Shown piece by piece: positions 18,606 to 25,231 of a stretch of 64,000 nt of DNA; positions within the stretch are counted from its first letter, which is position 1, and the number at the start of each line of letters is the position of its first letter. The stretch is from Kitasatospora terrestris (lineage in GTDB: Bacteria > Actinomycetota > Actinomycetes > Streptomycetales > Streptomycetaceae): positions 5,084,001 to 5,148,000 of the forward strand of contig NZ_BAABIS010000001.1 of NCBI RefSeq assembly GCF_039542905.1. The letters run 5' to 3'. Position numbers and translations under genes: made by a program. The notes under the pieces are model-generated. The model saw only the letters and a list, made by a program, of their open reading frames with translations. It was not told where the DNA came from and made no database searches.

Positions 18606-19493
18606 ATGGCTACATTCACTCGGGTGACGATCCCCCGGGGCGGTGCGCCCGCTCCCAAGTACCAGCGGCTCGCGGCGGACCTGCGCCGCCGCATCGAGGC
18701 CGGCGAATGGCAGGACGGCGCCCAGCTCCCGGTCGAGGGCGAGCTGGAGGAGCAGTACGGGGTGGCCCGGAACACCGTCCGCCTCGCGGTGGACGTGCTG
18801 GTCAACGAGGGCCGGCTGGTCCGGATGCAGGGCAAGGGCACCTACCTGCGGCACCGGCCGGTGCTGGACCACCGGGCCCACCGGCCGTCCCGGCTCCCCG
18901 GCCAGCGCGGCGCCCTGGCCGACCCCGGCGAGCTGTACGCGCGCGAGGCCGCGCTGGCCGGGCGGCAGCTGACCGTGGAGTTCGACGTGATGGTGGTGCG
19001 GGCCCGGGCCGACATCGCCGAGCTGCTCCGACTCCCGGCCGGCGACGCGGTGATGGTGCGCCGTCAGCTGCGGCTGATGGGCCGCGAGCCGTACTCGATC
19101 GAGGAGAGCCACTACCGGGCCGGGCTGGCCGCCGGCACGCCGCTGATGGAGCCCGATCCGGTGCCCGGCGGCGACGAGGTGGTGCTGGCCGCGCTCGGGC
19201 GGACCGAGACCACCGCGGTGGACCGGGTGGCGGCCCGGATGCCCGGGCCCGAGGAGGCGGCCTGGTTCGAGATCGGCCCCGGCGTGCCGCTGCTGGTGCA
19301 GACCCGGGTCACCCACGACCGGCGCGGCCCGGTGCGGGTGGTGGAGACCCGCTACGCGGCCGACCGCTGCCGGCTGGTCTTCGAGGTCGGCGACGGCCAC
19401 GGCACGGGCGAGGGACACGGAGCCGGCGAGGGGCACGGGGCCGGCCAGGGGCACGGCAAGGGTCAGGGGCGCGAGCCGGACTCGCGCCCCTGA
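18606..19493 (+). CDS. GntR/HutC-family transcriptional regulator
   Basis: 295 residues. The N-terminal winged helix is typical GntR: YQRLAADLRRRIEAGEWQ, LPVEGELEEQYGVARNTVRLAVDVLVNEGRLV and GKGTYL. A UTRA ligand-binding domain (about residues 100-265) places it in the HutC subfamily, which usually senses small carbon or amino-acid metabolites. The last 25-30 residues are unusual: a Gly-His-Glu repeat (GHGTGEGHGAGEGHGAGQGH) encoded by near-perfect 18-bp DNA repeats at about 19393-19465, a possible metal-binding tail. The regulated genes are unknown. A 16-bp hairpin overlaps its stop. Confidence 0.88.
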   Translation: MATFTRVTIPRGGAPAPKYQRLAADLRRRIEAGEWQDGAQLPVEGELEEQYGVARNTVRLAVDVLVNEGRLVRMQGKGTYLRHRPVLDHRAHRPSRLPGQRGALADPGELYAREAALAGRQLTVEFDVMVVRARADIAELLRLPAGDAVMVRRQLRLMGREPYSIEESHYRAGLAAGTPLMEPDPVPGGDEVVLAALGRTETTAVDRVAARMPGPEEAAWFEIGPGVPLLVQTRVTHDRRGPVRVVETRYAADRCRLVFEVGDGHGTGEGHGAGEGHGAGQGHGKGQGREPDSRP

Positions 19494-19496
19494 CCC
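19460..19496. terminator. Bidirectional terminator between gntR-type gene and mycoredoxin gene
   Basis: A 16-bp perfect stem (19460-19475 with 19481-19496) has a 5-base loop (CCGGA). The GntR-gene stop codon lies inside the 3' arm and the mycoredoxin gene converges from the other side, with its stop only 16 bases beyond the GntR stop. Confidence 0.7.
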
Positions 19497-19509
19497 GTGG
19501 CCCGTCGGG

Positions 19510-19761
19510 TCAGACCAGGGCGGCCTGGACCTGGCGCAGGCTCGGGTTGGTCATCACGGTCCGCTCGCCGGAGGCGGAGACGACGACCACGGTCGGGACG
19601 GTCTGGTTGCCGTTGTTGACCGACTCCACGAACTCCGCCGACGCCGGGTCCTGCTCGATGTTGATCTCGGTGTAGCCGATGCCCTCGCGGCCGAGCTGGC
19701 CCTTGAGGCGGTTGCAGTAGCCGCACCAGGTCGTGCTGTACATCGTCACGGTGCCGGACAT
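19510..19761 (-). CDS. mrx1: Mycoredoxin (glutaredoxin-like, mycothiol-dependent)
   Basis: 83 residues, a complete glutaredoxin/thioredoxin fold with the active site WCGYC near residues 12-16, the cis-Pro motif QTVPTVVV and a C-terminal helix. Actinobacteria use such proteins with mycothiol to reduce S-mycothiolated proteins. GAAGGAG precedes the ATG at a good distance. A canonical sigma-R promoter (GGAAT-N18-GTT) lies upstream at 19831-19806, consistent with the known membership of mycoredoxin genes in thiol-stress regulons. It is divergent from uvrD2. Confidence 0.9.
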   Translation of the reverse strand: MSGTVTMYSTTWCGYCNRLKGQLGREGIGYTEINIEQDPASAEFVESVNNGNQTVPTVVVVSASGERTVMTNPSLRQVQAALV

Positions 19762-19805
19762 GGCAGTGGACTCCTTCGTGGTGGAGGTGGACGGTCGCCG
19801 GGTGC

Positions 19806-19831
19806 AACGTCCACCGGTGCGGGCTCATTCC
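19806..19831 (-). promoter_or_regulatory. Sigma-R promoter of the mycoredoxin gene
   Basis: On the minus strand, GGAAT (19831-19827) is followed after exactly 18 bases by GTT (19808-19806). This is the Streptomyces sigma-R consensus. The transcript would begin near 19799 and the ATG is at 19761. Confidence 0.75.
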
Positions 19832-19924
19832 GAGCAGTCTTCAGGGTGTGATTATCGGAGCGATCTGGTGGGCCTGTGGACGGAGCGCCGCAGACTGTCA
19901 GGTGTGCCTGAGAGGATGGAAGGC

Positions 19925-22168
19925 ATGCAGGAAGAGCTTCTCGGTATGACCGGCCCCTCCGACGGCCCGGGCCCCGGCGCGTTCGGCCCGTCGATCGGGG
20001 CCGACGCGGTGCTGGCCGGGCTCGACCCCGAGCAGCGGGCCGTCGCCACCGCCCTGCACGGCCCGGTCTGCGTGCTGGCCGGCGCCGGCACCGGCAAGAC
20101 CCGGGCCATCACCCACCGGATCGCCTACGGCGTGCGCAGCGGCGTCTACCAGCCGCAGCAGGTGCTCGCCGTCACCTTCACCGCCCGCGCCGCCGGCGAG
20201 ATGCGCGGCCGGCTCCGCCAGCTCGGGGCGGACGGCGTGCAGGCCCGCACCTTCCACTCCGCCGCGCTGCGCCAGCTCCAGTACTTCTGGCCGCGCGCCG
20301 TCGGCGGCGAGCTGCCCCGGCTGCTGGAGCGCAAGGTCCAGCTGGTCGCCGAGTCGGCCGGCCGCAGCGGCCTGCGGGTCCAGCGCACCGAACTGCGCGA
20401 CCTCACCGCCGAGATCGAGTGGGCCAAGGTCACCCAGATCGTTCCGGACGACTACCCGACCGCCGTCGCCAAGTCCTCCCGCGAGGCCCCGCGCGACCCC
20501 GCCGAGATCGCCAAGGTCTACGCCGCGTACGAGCAGGCCAAGCGCGACCGCAACGTGATCGACTTCGAGGACGTGCTGCTCCTCACCGCCGCCATCCTGG
20601 AGGACCGTCCGGAGATCGCCGACCGGGTCCGCGCCCAGTACCGGCACTTCACCGTCGACGAGTACCAGGACGTCTCCCCGCTCCAGCAGCGCCTCCTCGA
20701 CCAGTGGACCGGCGGCGGCGCCAGCCTCTGCGTGGTCGGCGACGCCAGCCAGACCATCTACTCCTTCACCGGTGCCACCCCCGACTACCTGCTCGGCTTC
20801 CGCACCCGCCACCCCGAGGCCACCGTGGTCAAGCTGGTCCGGGACTACCGCTCCACCCCGCAGGTGGTGCACCTCGCCAACGGGCTGCTCTCGCAGGCCC
20901 GCGGCCAGGCCGCCCAGCACCGGCTGGAGCTGGTCTCCCAGCGCGAGGCCGGCCCCGAGCCGGTCTACCGCGAGTACCCGGACGAGCCGACCGAGGCCGA
21001 GTCCACCGCCCACCTGATCAAGGACCTGCTGGCGAGCGGCGAGCGGGCCAGCGAGATCGCCGTGCTGTTCCGCACCAACAGCCAGTCCGAGGTGTACGAG
21101 CAGGCGCTGGCCGACCTCGGCATCTCGTACCAGCTCAAGGGCGCCGAGCGCTTCTTCGAGCGCCCCGAGGTGCGCGAGGCGGGCGTCCTGCTGCGCGGCG
21201 CCGCCCGCGCCGGCGACGACCCGCTGACCACCGGCGCGCCCGACCTGGCCGCCCAGGTGCGCGCCGTGCTCGCCACCCGCGGCTTCACCGCCGACCCGCC
21301 GGCCGGCTCCGGCGCGGTCCGCGAGCGGTGGGAGTCGCTGGCCGCCCTGGTCCGGCTCGCCGAGGAGTTCGAGGCCACCCGCCGGGAGGCCGGCGGGCGC
21401 GCCGACCTCGCGGCCTACGTCGCCGAGCTGGACGCCCGCGCCGCCGCCCAGCACGCCCCCGCCGTCGAGGGCGTCACGCTGGCCTCGCTGCACGCCGCCA
21501 AGGGCCTGGAGTGGGACGCGGTCTTCCTGGTCGGCCTGACCGAGGGCACCCTGCCGATCATCTACGCCAAGACCGACGAGCAGGTCGAGGAGGAGCGCCG
21601 GCTGCTCTACGTCGGCGTCACCCGGGCCCGCCGGGTGCTCACCCTCTCCTGGGCGCTCTCCCGTTCGCCGGGCGGGCGCGCGAGCCGCAAGCCCACCCGC
21701 TTCCTGGACGGGCTGCGCCCCGGCTCCTCCGCCGCCGGCCCGCGCTCCCGGGGCGGCTCCGGCGGCATCGAGCGCGGCGAGCGCTCCGCCGGACGCAAGG
21801 CGCGCGGCCCGGTCAAGTGCCGGGTCTGCGAGCGCACCCTGATCGACGCGGTCGAGCGCAAGCTCCGCCGCTGCGAGGGCTGCCCGTCCACCATGGACGA
21901 GGGGCTGTTCGAGCGGCTGCGGGAGTGGCGGGCCGCCAAGGCCAAGGCGCAGGGCGCCCCGGCCTACGTGGTCTTCACCGACGCCACCCTGATGGCCATC
22001 GCGGAGGACTGCCCGGGCACCCCGCAGGAGCTCGCCCTGATCTCCGGAGTGGGTGCGATGAAGCTGGACAAGTACGGCTCCGACGTGCTCTTGTTGTGTG
22101 CGGGGGAGGTTCCGGAGCTCGTTGACGAGCCCGTTGAGCAATCGGTTCTGAACTCGCCGGAAAAATAG
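19925..22168 (+). CDS. uvrD2: ATP-dependent DNA helicase UvrD2
   Basis: 747 residues from ATG 19925 (an in-frame ATG at 19916 is possible; AGAGGA lies about 10 bases upstream of 19925). The superfamily 1A motor has Walker A GAGTGKT, Walker B DEYQDVS, GDASQTIYSF, LASLHAAKGLEWD and VGVTRARRVL. The C-terminus has the features that separate UvrD2 from UvrD1: a four-cysteine cluster (CRVCERTL...CEGCPS, near residues 635-660) and an HRDC domain (about 668-735). It unwinds DNA in repair or replication and is essential in mycobacteria. The wblC promoter overlaps its stop codon. Confidence 0.9.
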   Translation: MQEELLGMTGPSDGPGPGAFGPSIGADAVLAGLDPEQRAVATALHGPVCVLAGAGTGKTRAITHRIAYGVRSGVYQPQQVLAVTFTARAAGEMRGRLRQLGADGVQARTFHSAALRQLQYFWPRAVGGELPRLLERKVQLVAESAGRSGLRVQRTELRDLTAEIEWAKVTQIVPDDYPTAVAKSSREAPRDPAEIAKVYAAYEQAKRDRNVIDFEDVLLLTAAILEDRPEIADRVRAQYRHFTVDEYQDVSPLQQRLLDQWTGGGASLCVVGDASQTIYSFTGATPDYLLGFRTRHPEATVVKLVRDYRSTPQVVHLANGLLSQARGQAAQHRLELVSQREAGPEPVYREYPDEPTEAESTAHLIKDLLASGERASEIAVLFRTNSQSEVYEQALADLGISYQLKGAERFFERPEVREAGVLLRGAARAGDDPLTTGAPDLAAQVRAVLATRGFTADPPAGSGAVRERWESLAALVRLAEEFEATRREAGGRADLAAYVAELDARAAAQHAPAVEGVTLASLHAAKGLEWDAVFLVGLTEGTLPIIYAKTDEQVEEERRLLYVGVTRARRVLTLSWALSRSPGGRASRKPTRFLDGLRPGSSAAGPRSRGGSGGIERGERSAGRKARGPVKCRVCERTLIDAVERKLRRCEGCPSTMDEGLFERLREWRAAKAKAQGAPAYVVFTDATLMAIAEDCPGTPQELALISGVGAMKLDKYGSDVLLLCAGEVPELVDEPVEQSVLNSPEK

Positions 22169-22199
22169 TTTGCGCGCCGCGTGTAAGGCGCAATAGCCT
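22161..22199 (+). promoter_or_regulatory. wblC promoter with AT-rich WblC recognition element
   Basis: The sequence shows AAAAATAG (22161-22168) directly before TTGCGC (22170-22175, -35) and TAGCCT (22194-22199, -10) after 18 bases. WhiB7/WblC activates promoters that have an AT-rich block next to the -35, bound by its AT-hook, so positive autoregulation is expected. The element overlaps the uvrD2 stop codon. The transcript would begin near 22206, leaving a leader of almost 700 bases. Confidence 0.65.
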
Positions 22200-22327
22200 G
22201 CCGGAGCGGTCAAGGGGACGAGACCGCAGCGCTCGCGAAGGGCTTCCTTCCGCCTGCGCGCGACCATAATCAGACATCGGGGCCCGGGTGACCGGGCACC
22301 GCGAGACGCCGAGAGGAGGCGAGTGCA

Positions 22328-22732
22328 GTGAAGATCAACAACGTGACCAAAATGACTGGCCAGACCGTTGTCCTCGGCATGCCCTCGCGCACCTCGGCGT
22401 TCGGTCTGGGTCTCGGTACCACCGGTCTCTCCGTTGCCGGCCCCTGCCTTGTCAGTGGCCCGCGCAATGCTGAGGGCACCCGTGTCGAGACGGGTCTGTC
22501 CCGTGACTGGGCGACGTTTGTCGACGGCCTCGAGCTGCGTGATGAGCGACCGACCCAGGCACCGAAGGCAGAGGTAGCAGCGGCCGAGCACGGCCACTAT
22601 GCCGCCGCAGTCGGTGCCGGATCCGAGCAGCAGGACCAGCAGATTCACCAGGCCATGGCCGCCTTCTCGGGCGCCAAGGCCATCCGGATGCGGGCCTTCC
22701 GCGGGCCTGAACCCTGGAGCGAACGAACCTGA
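22328..22732 (+). CDS. Leader ORF (uORF) of the wblC attenuator
   Basis: A 134-codon frame from GTG 22328 with an excellent ribosome-binding site (GAGAGGAGG about 8-10 bases upstream). It ends at TGA 22730-22732, only 24 bases before the intrinsic terminator that precedes wblC. The product has no domain I recognize: a basic, Gly/Ser/Thr-rich first half and an Ala/Glu/Gln-rich second half, ending PEPWSERT. ATG 22352 is a later in-frame start. uORFs control whiB7/wblC attenuation in other actinomycetes. Here the last codons (bases 22698-22719) form the 5' arms of an antiterminator, so its translation, rather than its product, is probably what matters. A separate function of the peptide is not excluded. 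Confidence 0.7.
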   Translation: MKINNVTKMTGQTVVLGMPSRTSAFGLGLGTTGLSVAGPCLVSGPRNAEGTRVETGLSRDWATFVDGLELRDERPTQAPKAEVAAAEHGHYAAAVGAGSEQQDQQIHQAMAAFSGAKAIRMRAFRGPEPWSERT

Positions 22733-22766
22733 GTCAGCCTCAGGTCGGCTTCTCCAGGGCCGCGGA
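22698..22766 (+). promoter_or_regulatory. wblC antiterminator structure
   Basis: TCCGCGG (22698-22704) pairs with CCGCGGA (22760-22766), and CCCTGGAG (22712-22719) pairs with CTCCAGGG (22752-22759). On the 3' side these two helices are contiguous (15 bases); on the 5' side they are separated by a 7-base bulge. The 3' strand contains the whole 5' arm of the terminator, so the two structures exclude each other. A small hairpin (22728-22733 with 22739-22744) holds the uORF stop codon within the loop. Confidence 0.7.
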
Positions 22767-22800
22767 ACCCGTCACATTGGGATCCGCGGCCCTTCTGTTT
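22757..22800 (+). terminator. Intrinsic terminator in the wblC leader (attenuator)
   Basis: GGGCCGCGGA (22757-22766) pairs perfectly with TCCGCGGCCC (22783-22792). Beyond an A-A mismatch, the stem continues with CCC/GGG inside the loop, and the run TTCTGTTTTG follows. It lies about 100 bases before the wblC start and should stop transcription when the uORF is translated normally. Confidence 0.85.
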
Positions 22801-22901
22801 TGTCCGGTACGCAAGACCCACCCAAGGCCCCTCGGGGCCTCCGGCCCAGCCCACCAGCCAACTGGGCCGGATCCACATCGAAGACGAGGAAGACGCCCAC
22901 A

Positions 22902-23267
22902 GTGTCCACGGTCATCACACCGCCCCTCCCGTCCGTACCGACCGACAAGACCGTCAAGGCCGACCAGGCCGACCCCCCGGAGGTAACACTCATGCAGCTC
23001 ACCGCCATCGACGAGGCCGACACCCTCGGCCTTCCGATCCCGTGCCGCGCCTTCGACCCGGAGGTGTTCTTCGCGGAGACCCCCGCCGATGTCGAGTACG
23101 CGAAGTCCCTCTGCGGCACCTGCCCCGTGAAGGCCTCCTGCCTGGCCGGCGCCCTCGAGCGCCGCGAGCCGTGGGGCGTCTGGGGTGGCGAGCTCTTCGT
23201 CCAGGGTGTGGTCGTGGCCCGCAAGCGGCCTCGTGGCCGCCCGCGCAAGACCGAGGTCATGGCGTGA
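22902..23267 (+). CDS. wblC: WblC (WhiB7), antibiotic-responsive transcription factor
   Basis: 121 residues. The four iron-sulfur-ligand cysteines occur in the WhiB pattern: one in PIPCRAFDPEVFF, two in SLCGTCPVK and one in ASCLAG. Then come the sigma-binding turn GVWGGE and a C-terminal AT-hook RKRPRGRPRK, which is diagnostic for WhiB7/WblC. It binds primary sigma factor and activates ribosome-protection, efflux and other intrinsic-resistance genes. GTG 22902 gives the family's usual length before the first Cys; ATG 22992 has a better ribosome site (GGAGG, 8 bases) but would remove the variable N-terminus. Position next to uvrD2 is conserved with mycobacteria. Its stop overlaps the next gene by GTGA. 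Confidence 0.9.
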   Translation: MSTVITPPLPSVPTDKTVKADQADPPEVTLMQLTAIDEADTLGLPIPCRAFDPEVFFAETPADVEYAKSLCGTCPVKASCLAGALERREPWGVWGGELFVQGVVVARKRPRGRPRKTEVMA

Positions 23268-23686
23268 TTTCCGCCGCTCCGATCTCCGGTCACGGATCCG
23301 GTGCCGTCCGCAGGGGAGAGCAGCCCCCGCTGGACACCGCACTGCGCCGCTCCGTACGCCGCGCCGCCGCCAAGGCCGACGCAGCCCTCGCCCGCACCAC
23401 TCCGACGACGCACCACGAGCAGGACCACCACATGAACCCGTCCTTCGACACCGCGGCCCGCCGCACCACCCGCCGCGAGCAGACCACCGAACTCCAGATC
23501 CGGAACAGGACCCTCGAAATGCATCTCATGCACGAATCCCTCGCCCGCGCCCATATGCAGGAACGCCTCCACGAGGCTGAGGAGCAACGCCTCGGCCTGC
23601 GCGTCCTGCAGGCGGCACGGCTCCGACGGAAGGCCGAACGGGCCTCCCTCCGCGCCCGCAAGGCGCTCGCCGTCGCCCTGATGTAA
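23264..23686 (+). CDS. Small basic coiled-coil protein, function unknown
   Basis: 140 residues if started at GTG 23264, overlapping the wblC stop (GTGA), so translation is probably coupled. ATG 23431 is a later alternative. The protein is very rich in Arg, Ala and His, and the second half (about residues 60-138) is predicted by eye to be one long amphipathic helix or coiled coil (QIRNRTLEMHLMHESLARAH, then HEAEEQRLGLRVLQAARLRR). I recognize no family. Co-transcription with wblC suggests a role in the antibiotic or stress response. A long hairpin follows. Confidence 0.6.
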   Translation: MISAAPISGHGSGAVRRGEQPPLDTALRRSVRRAAAKADAALARTTPTTHHEQDHHMNPSFDTAARRTTRREQTTELQIRNRTLEMHLMHESLARAHMQERLHEAEEQRLGLRVLQAARLRRKAERASLRARKALAVALM

Positions 23687-23715
23687 CACCACGCGCAGCC
23701 GCACGATCCCCTGTC

Positions 23716-23777
23716 CGCCGATGGCCGGCCCGCCCGCTCCCCCCACCCCCCGGGAGCCCGCGGGCCGGCCATCGGCG
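23716..23777. terminator. 18-bp hairpin between the wblC operon and the ABC1 kinase gene
   Basis: The arms 23716-23733 and 23760-23777 are perfectly complementary over 18 bp (core GATGGCCGGCCCGC), with a 26-base C-rich loop. It sits between convergent genes and lacks a T-run; it is probably a bidirectional GC-type terminator. Confidence 0.65.
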
Positions 23778-23836
23778 CGTGCGGACTCCTCGGCGGGCGG
23801 ACCCCTCGACGGGCGGTGGCCCCGGCGTGCGGACCC

Positions 23837-25180
23837 TCAGCGGGCCGGGGCCTCCTCGGCGAAGCCGGGCAGCCATTCGAGCATCTCGGCGCGGAACGGC
23901 GCGTTGGCGCCGAGCTGGCACAGCACGCCGATGGTGGAGAGGGTCACCCGGTGGATCAGGAGGTAGGCCGGGGGGAGGTTGAGCTGCTTGCCGAGGTCGT
24001 AGGCGGGGGAGCGGGGGTCGGCGATCCGGGCGGCCTGGGAGCGCATCCAGGCACGGGTGAAGTGGAAGGTCTCCACGGTGGCCGGCTCGATGATCGGCAG
24101 CAGGTAGTCGAGCACCGCGTCGGCGTCCAGCTGGATGGAGGGCTTGACGAAGCCCTCCTCGCGGAGCCGCTCCAGCACGCCCGCCGCGTCGCCGGCCAGG
24201 GCCATCCGCAGCGAGTCGCCGATCGGCGCGGGCAGCCCGCCGGGCAGCCGGTCGACCGTGCCGAAGTCCATCACGCCGAGCCGCCAGCCCTCGACCGGGC
24301 CGTCGTCCTTGATCAGCCGGAAGTTGCCCGGGTGCGGATCGGCGTGCAGCAGCCCCGTCCGGGACGGGCCGGCGAACAGGAAGCGGGCCAGCAGCTGCCC
24401 GGCCCGGTCGCGCTCCGCCTGGCTGCCGCGGGCGATCACCCGGGCGAGCGGCACCCCGTCCATCCACTCGGTGACCAGCACCTGGTCGGCCTGGGCGACC
24501 ACCCCCGGCACCCGGATGTCCGGGTCGTCGGCGAACTCCTCCGCATGCCGGCGCTGCGCCTCGGCCTCCAGGCCGTAGTCCAGCTCCTCGGCGACCCGCT
24601 CGCGCAGCTCGGTGATCAGCGGCTTGATGTCCAGCCCCGGGATCAGCGGACCGAGCAGCCAGGCGACCCGGCTGAGCTGGCCCAGGTCGGAGAGCAGCGC
24701 GTCGCCCGCGCCCGGGTACTGCACCTTGACCGCGACGGCCCGGCCGTCCCGCCAGACGGCCCGGTGCACCTGCCCGATCGAGGCGGCGGCGGCCGGACGG
24801 TCCTCGAAGCTGCGGAACTTGCGCCGCCAGGTCTTCCCGAGGCGCTGCTCCAGGACGGCGTGCACGGTGGCGGCGGGCATCGGCGGGGCGGCGTCCTGAA
24901 GCTTCGTCAGGGCGGCCCGGTACGGCCCGGCGACCTCCTCGGGCAGGGCTGCCTCGAAGACCGACAGGGCCTGCCCGAACTTCATCGCGCCGCCCTTCAA
25001 CTCCCCCAGCACCTTGAAGAGCTGATCGGCGGTGGCCTGCTGGAGCTCGGCCGTGACCACCTCGGCGGAGCGGCCGCCGATCCGCTTGCCCAGGCCGAGG
25101 GTGGCCCGGCCGGCGATCCCGAGCGGCAGGGCGGCCAGCCTCGCCGTACGGGTCACTGCCTTGCGCGGAAGATCGCTCAC
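23837..25180 (-). CDS. ABC1/AarF-UbiB-family atypical kinase
   Basis: 447 residues from GTG 25180, with GGGAGG seven bases upstream. It has the ABC1 family features: the KxGQ-like motif ELKGGAMKFGQALS, the A-rich nucleotide loop ASIGQVHRAVW, VAVKVQYPG (the ATP-site Lys), EELDYGLEAEAQ, HADPHPGNFRL (catalytic-loop Asp and Asn) and GVMDFGTVDRL (DFG). UbiB-type proteins are ATPases or kinases that support isoprenoid-quinone or lipid metabolism. Streptomyces makes menaquinone, so a ubiquinone role is excluded and the target is unknown. The next minus-strand gene upstream, the E1-like gene, ends 51 bases away and may be in the same transcript. Confidence 0.88.
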   Translation of the reverse strand: MSDLPRKAVTRTARLAALPLGIAGRATLGLGKRIGGRSAEVVTAELQQATADQLFKVLGELKGGAMKFGQALSVFEAALPEEVAGPYRAALTKLQDAAPPMPAATVHAVLEQRLGKTWRRKFRSFEDRPAAAASIGQVHRAVWRDGRAVAVKVQYPGAGDALLSDLGQLSRVAWLLGPLIPGLDIKPLITELRERVAEELDYGLEAEAQRRHAEEFADDPDIRVPGVVAQADQVLVTEWMDGVPLARVIARGSQAERDRAGQLLARFLFAGPSRTGLLHADPHPGNFRLIKDDGPVEGWRLGVMDFGTVDRLPGGLPAPIGDSLRMALAGDAAGVLERLREEGFVKPSIQLDADAVLDYLLPIIEPATVETFHFTRAWMRSQAARIADPRSPAYDLGKQLNLPPAYLLIHRVTLSTIGVLCQLGANAPFRAEMLEWLPGFAEEAPAR

Positions 25181-25231
25181 CCCAGGCCTCCCAATCAGCC
25201 GCACCGGCCGGCACGCCACCGGCGGTGGTCA

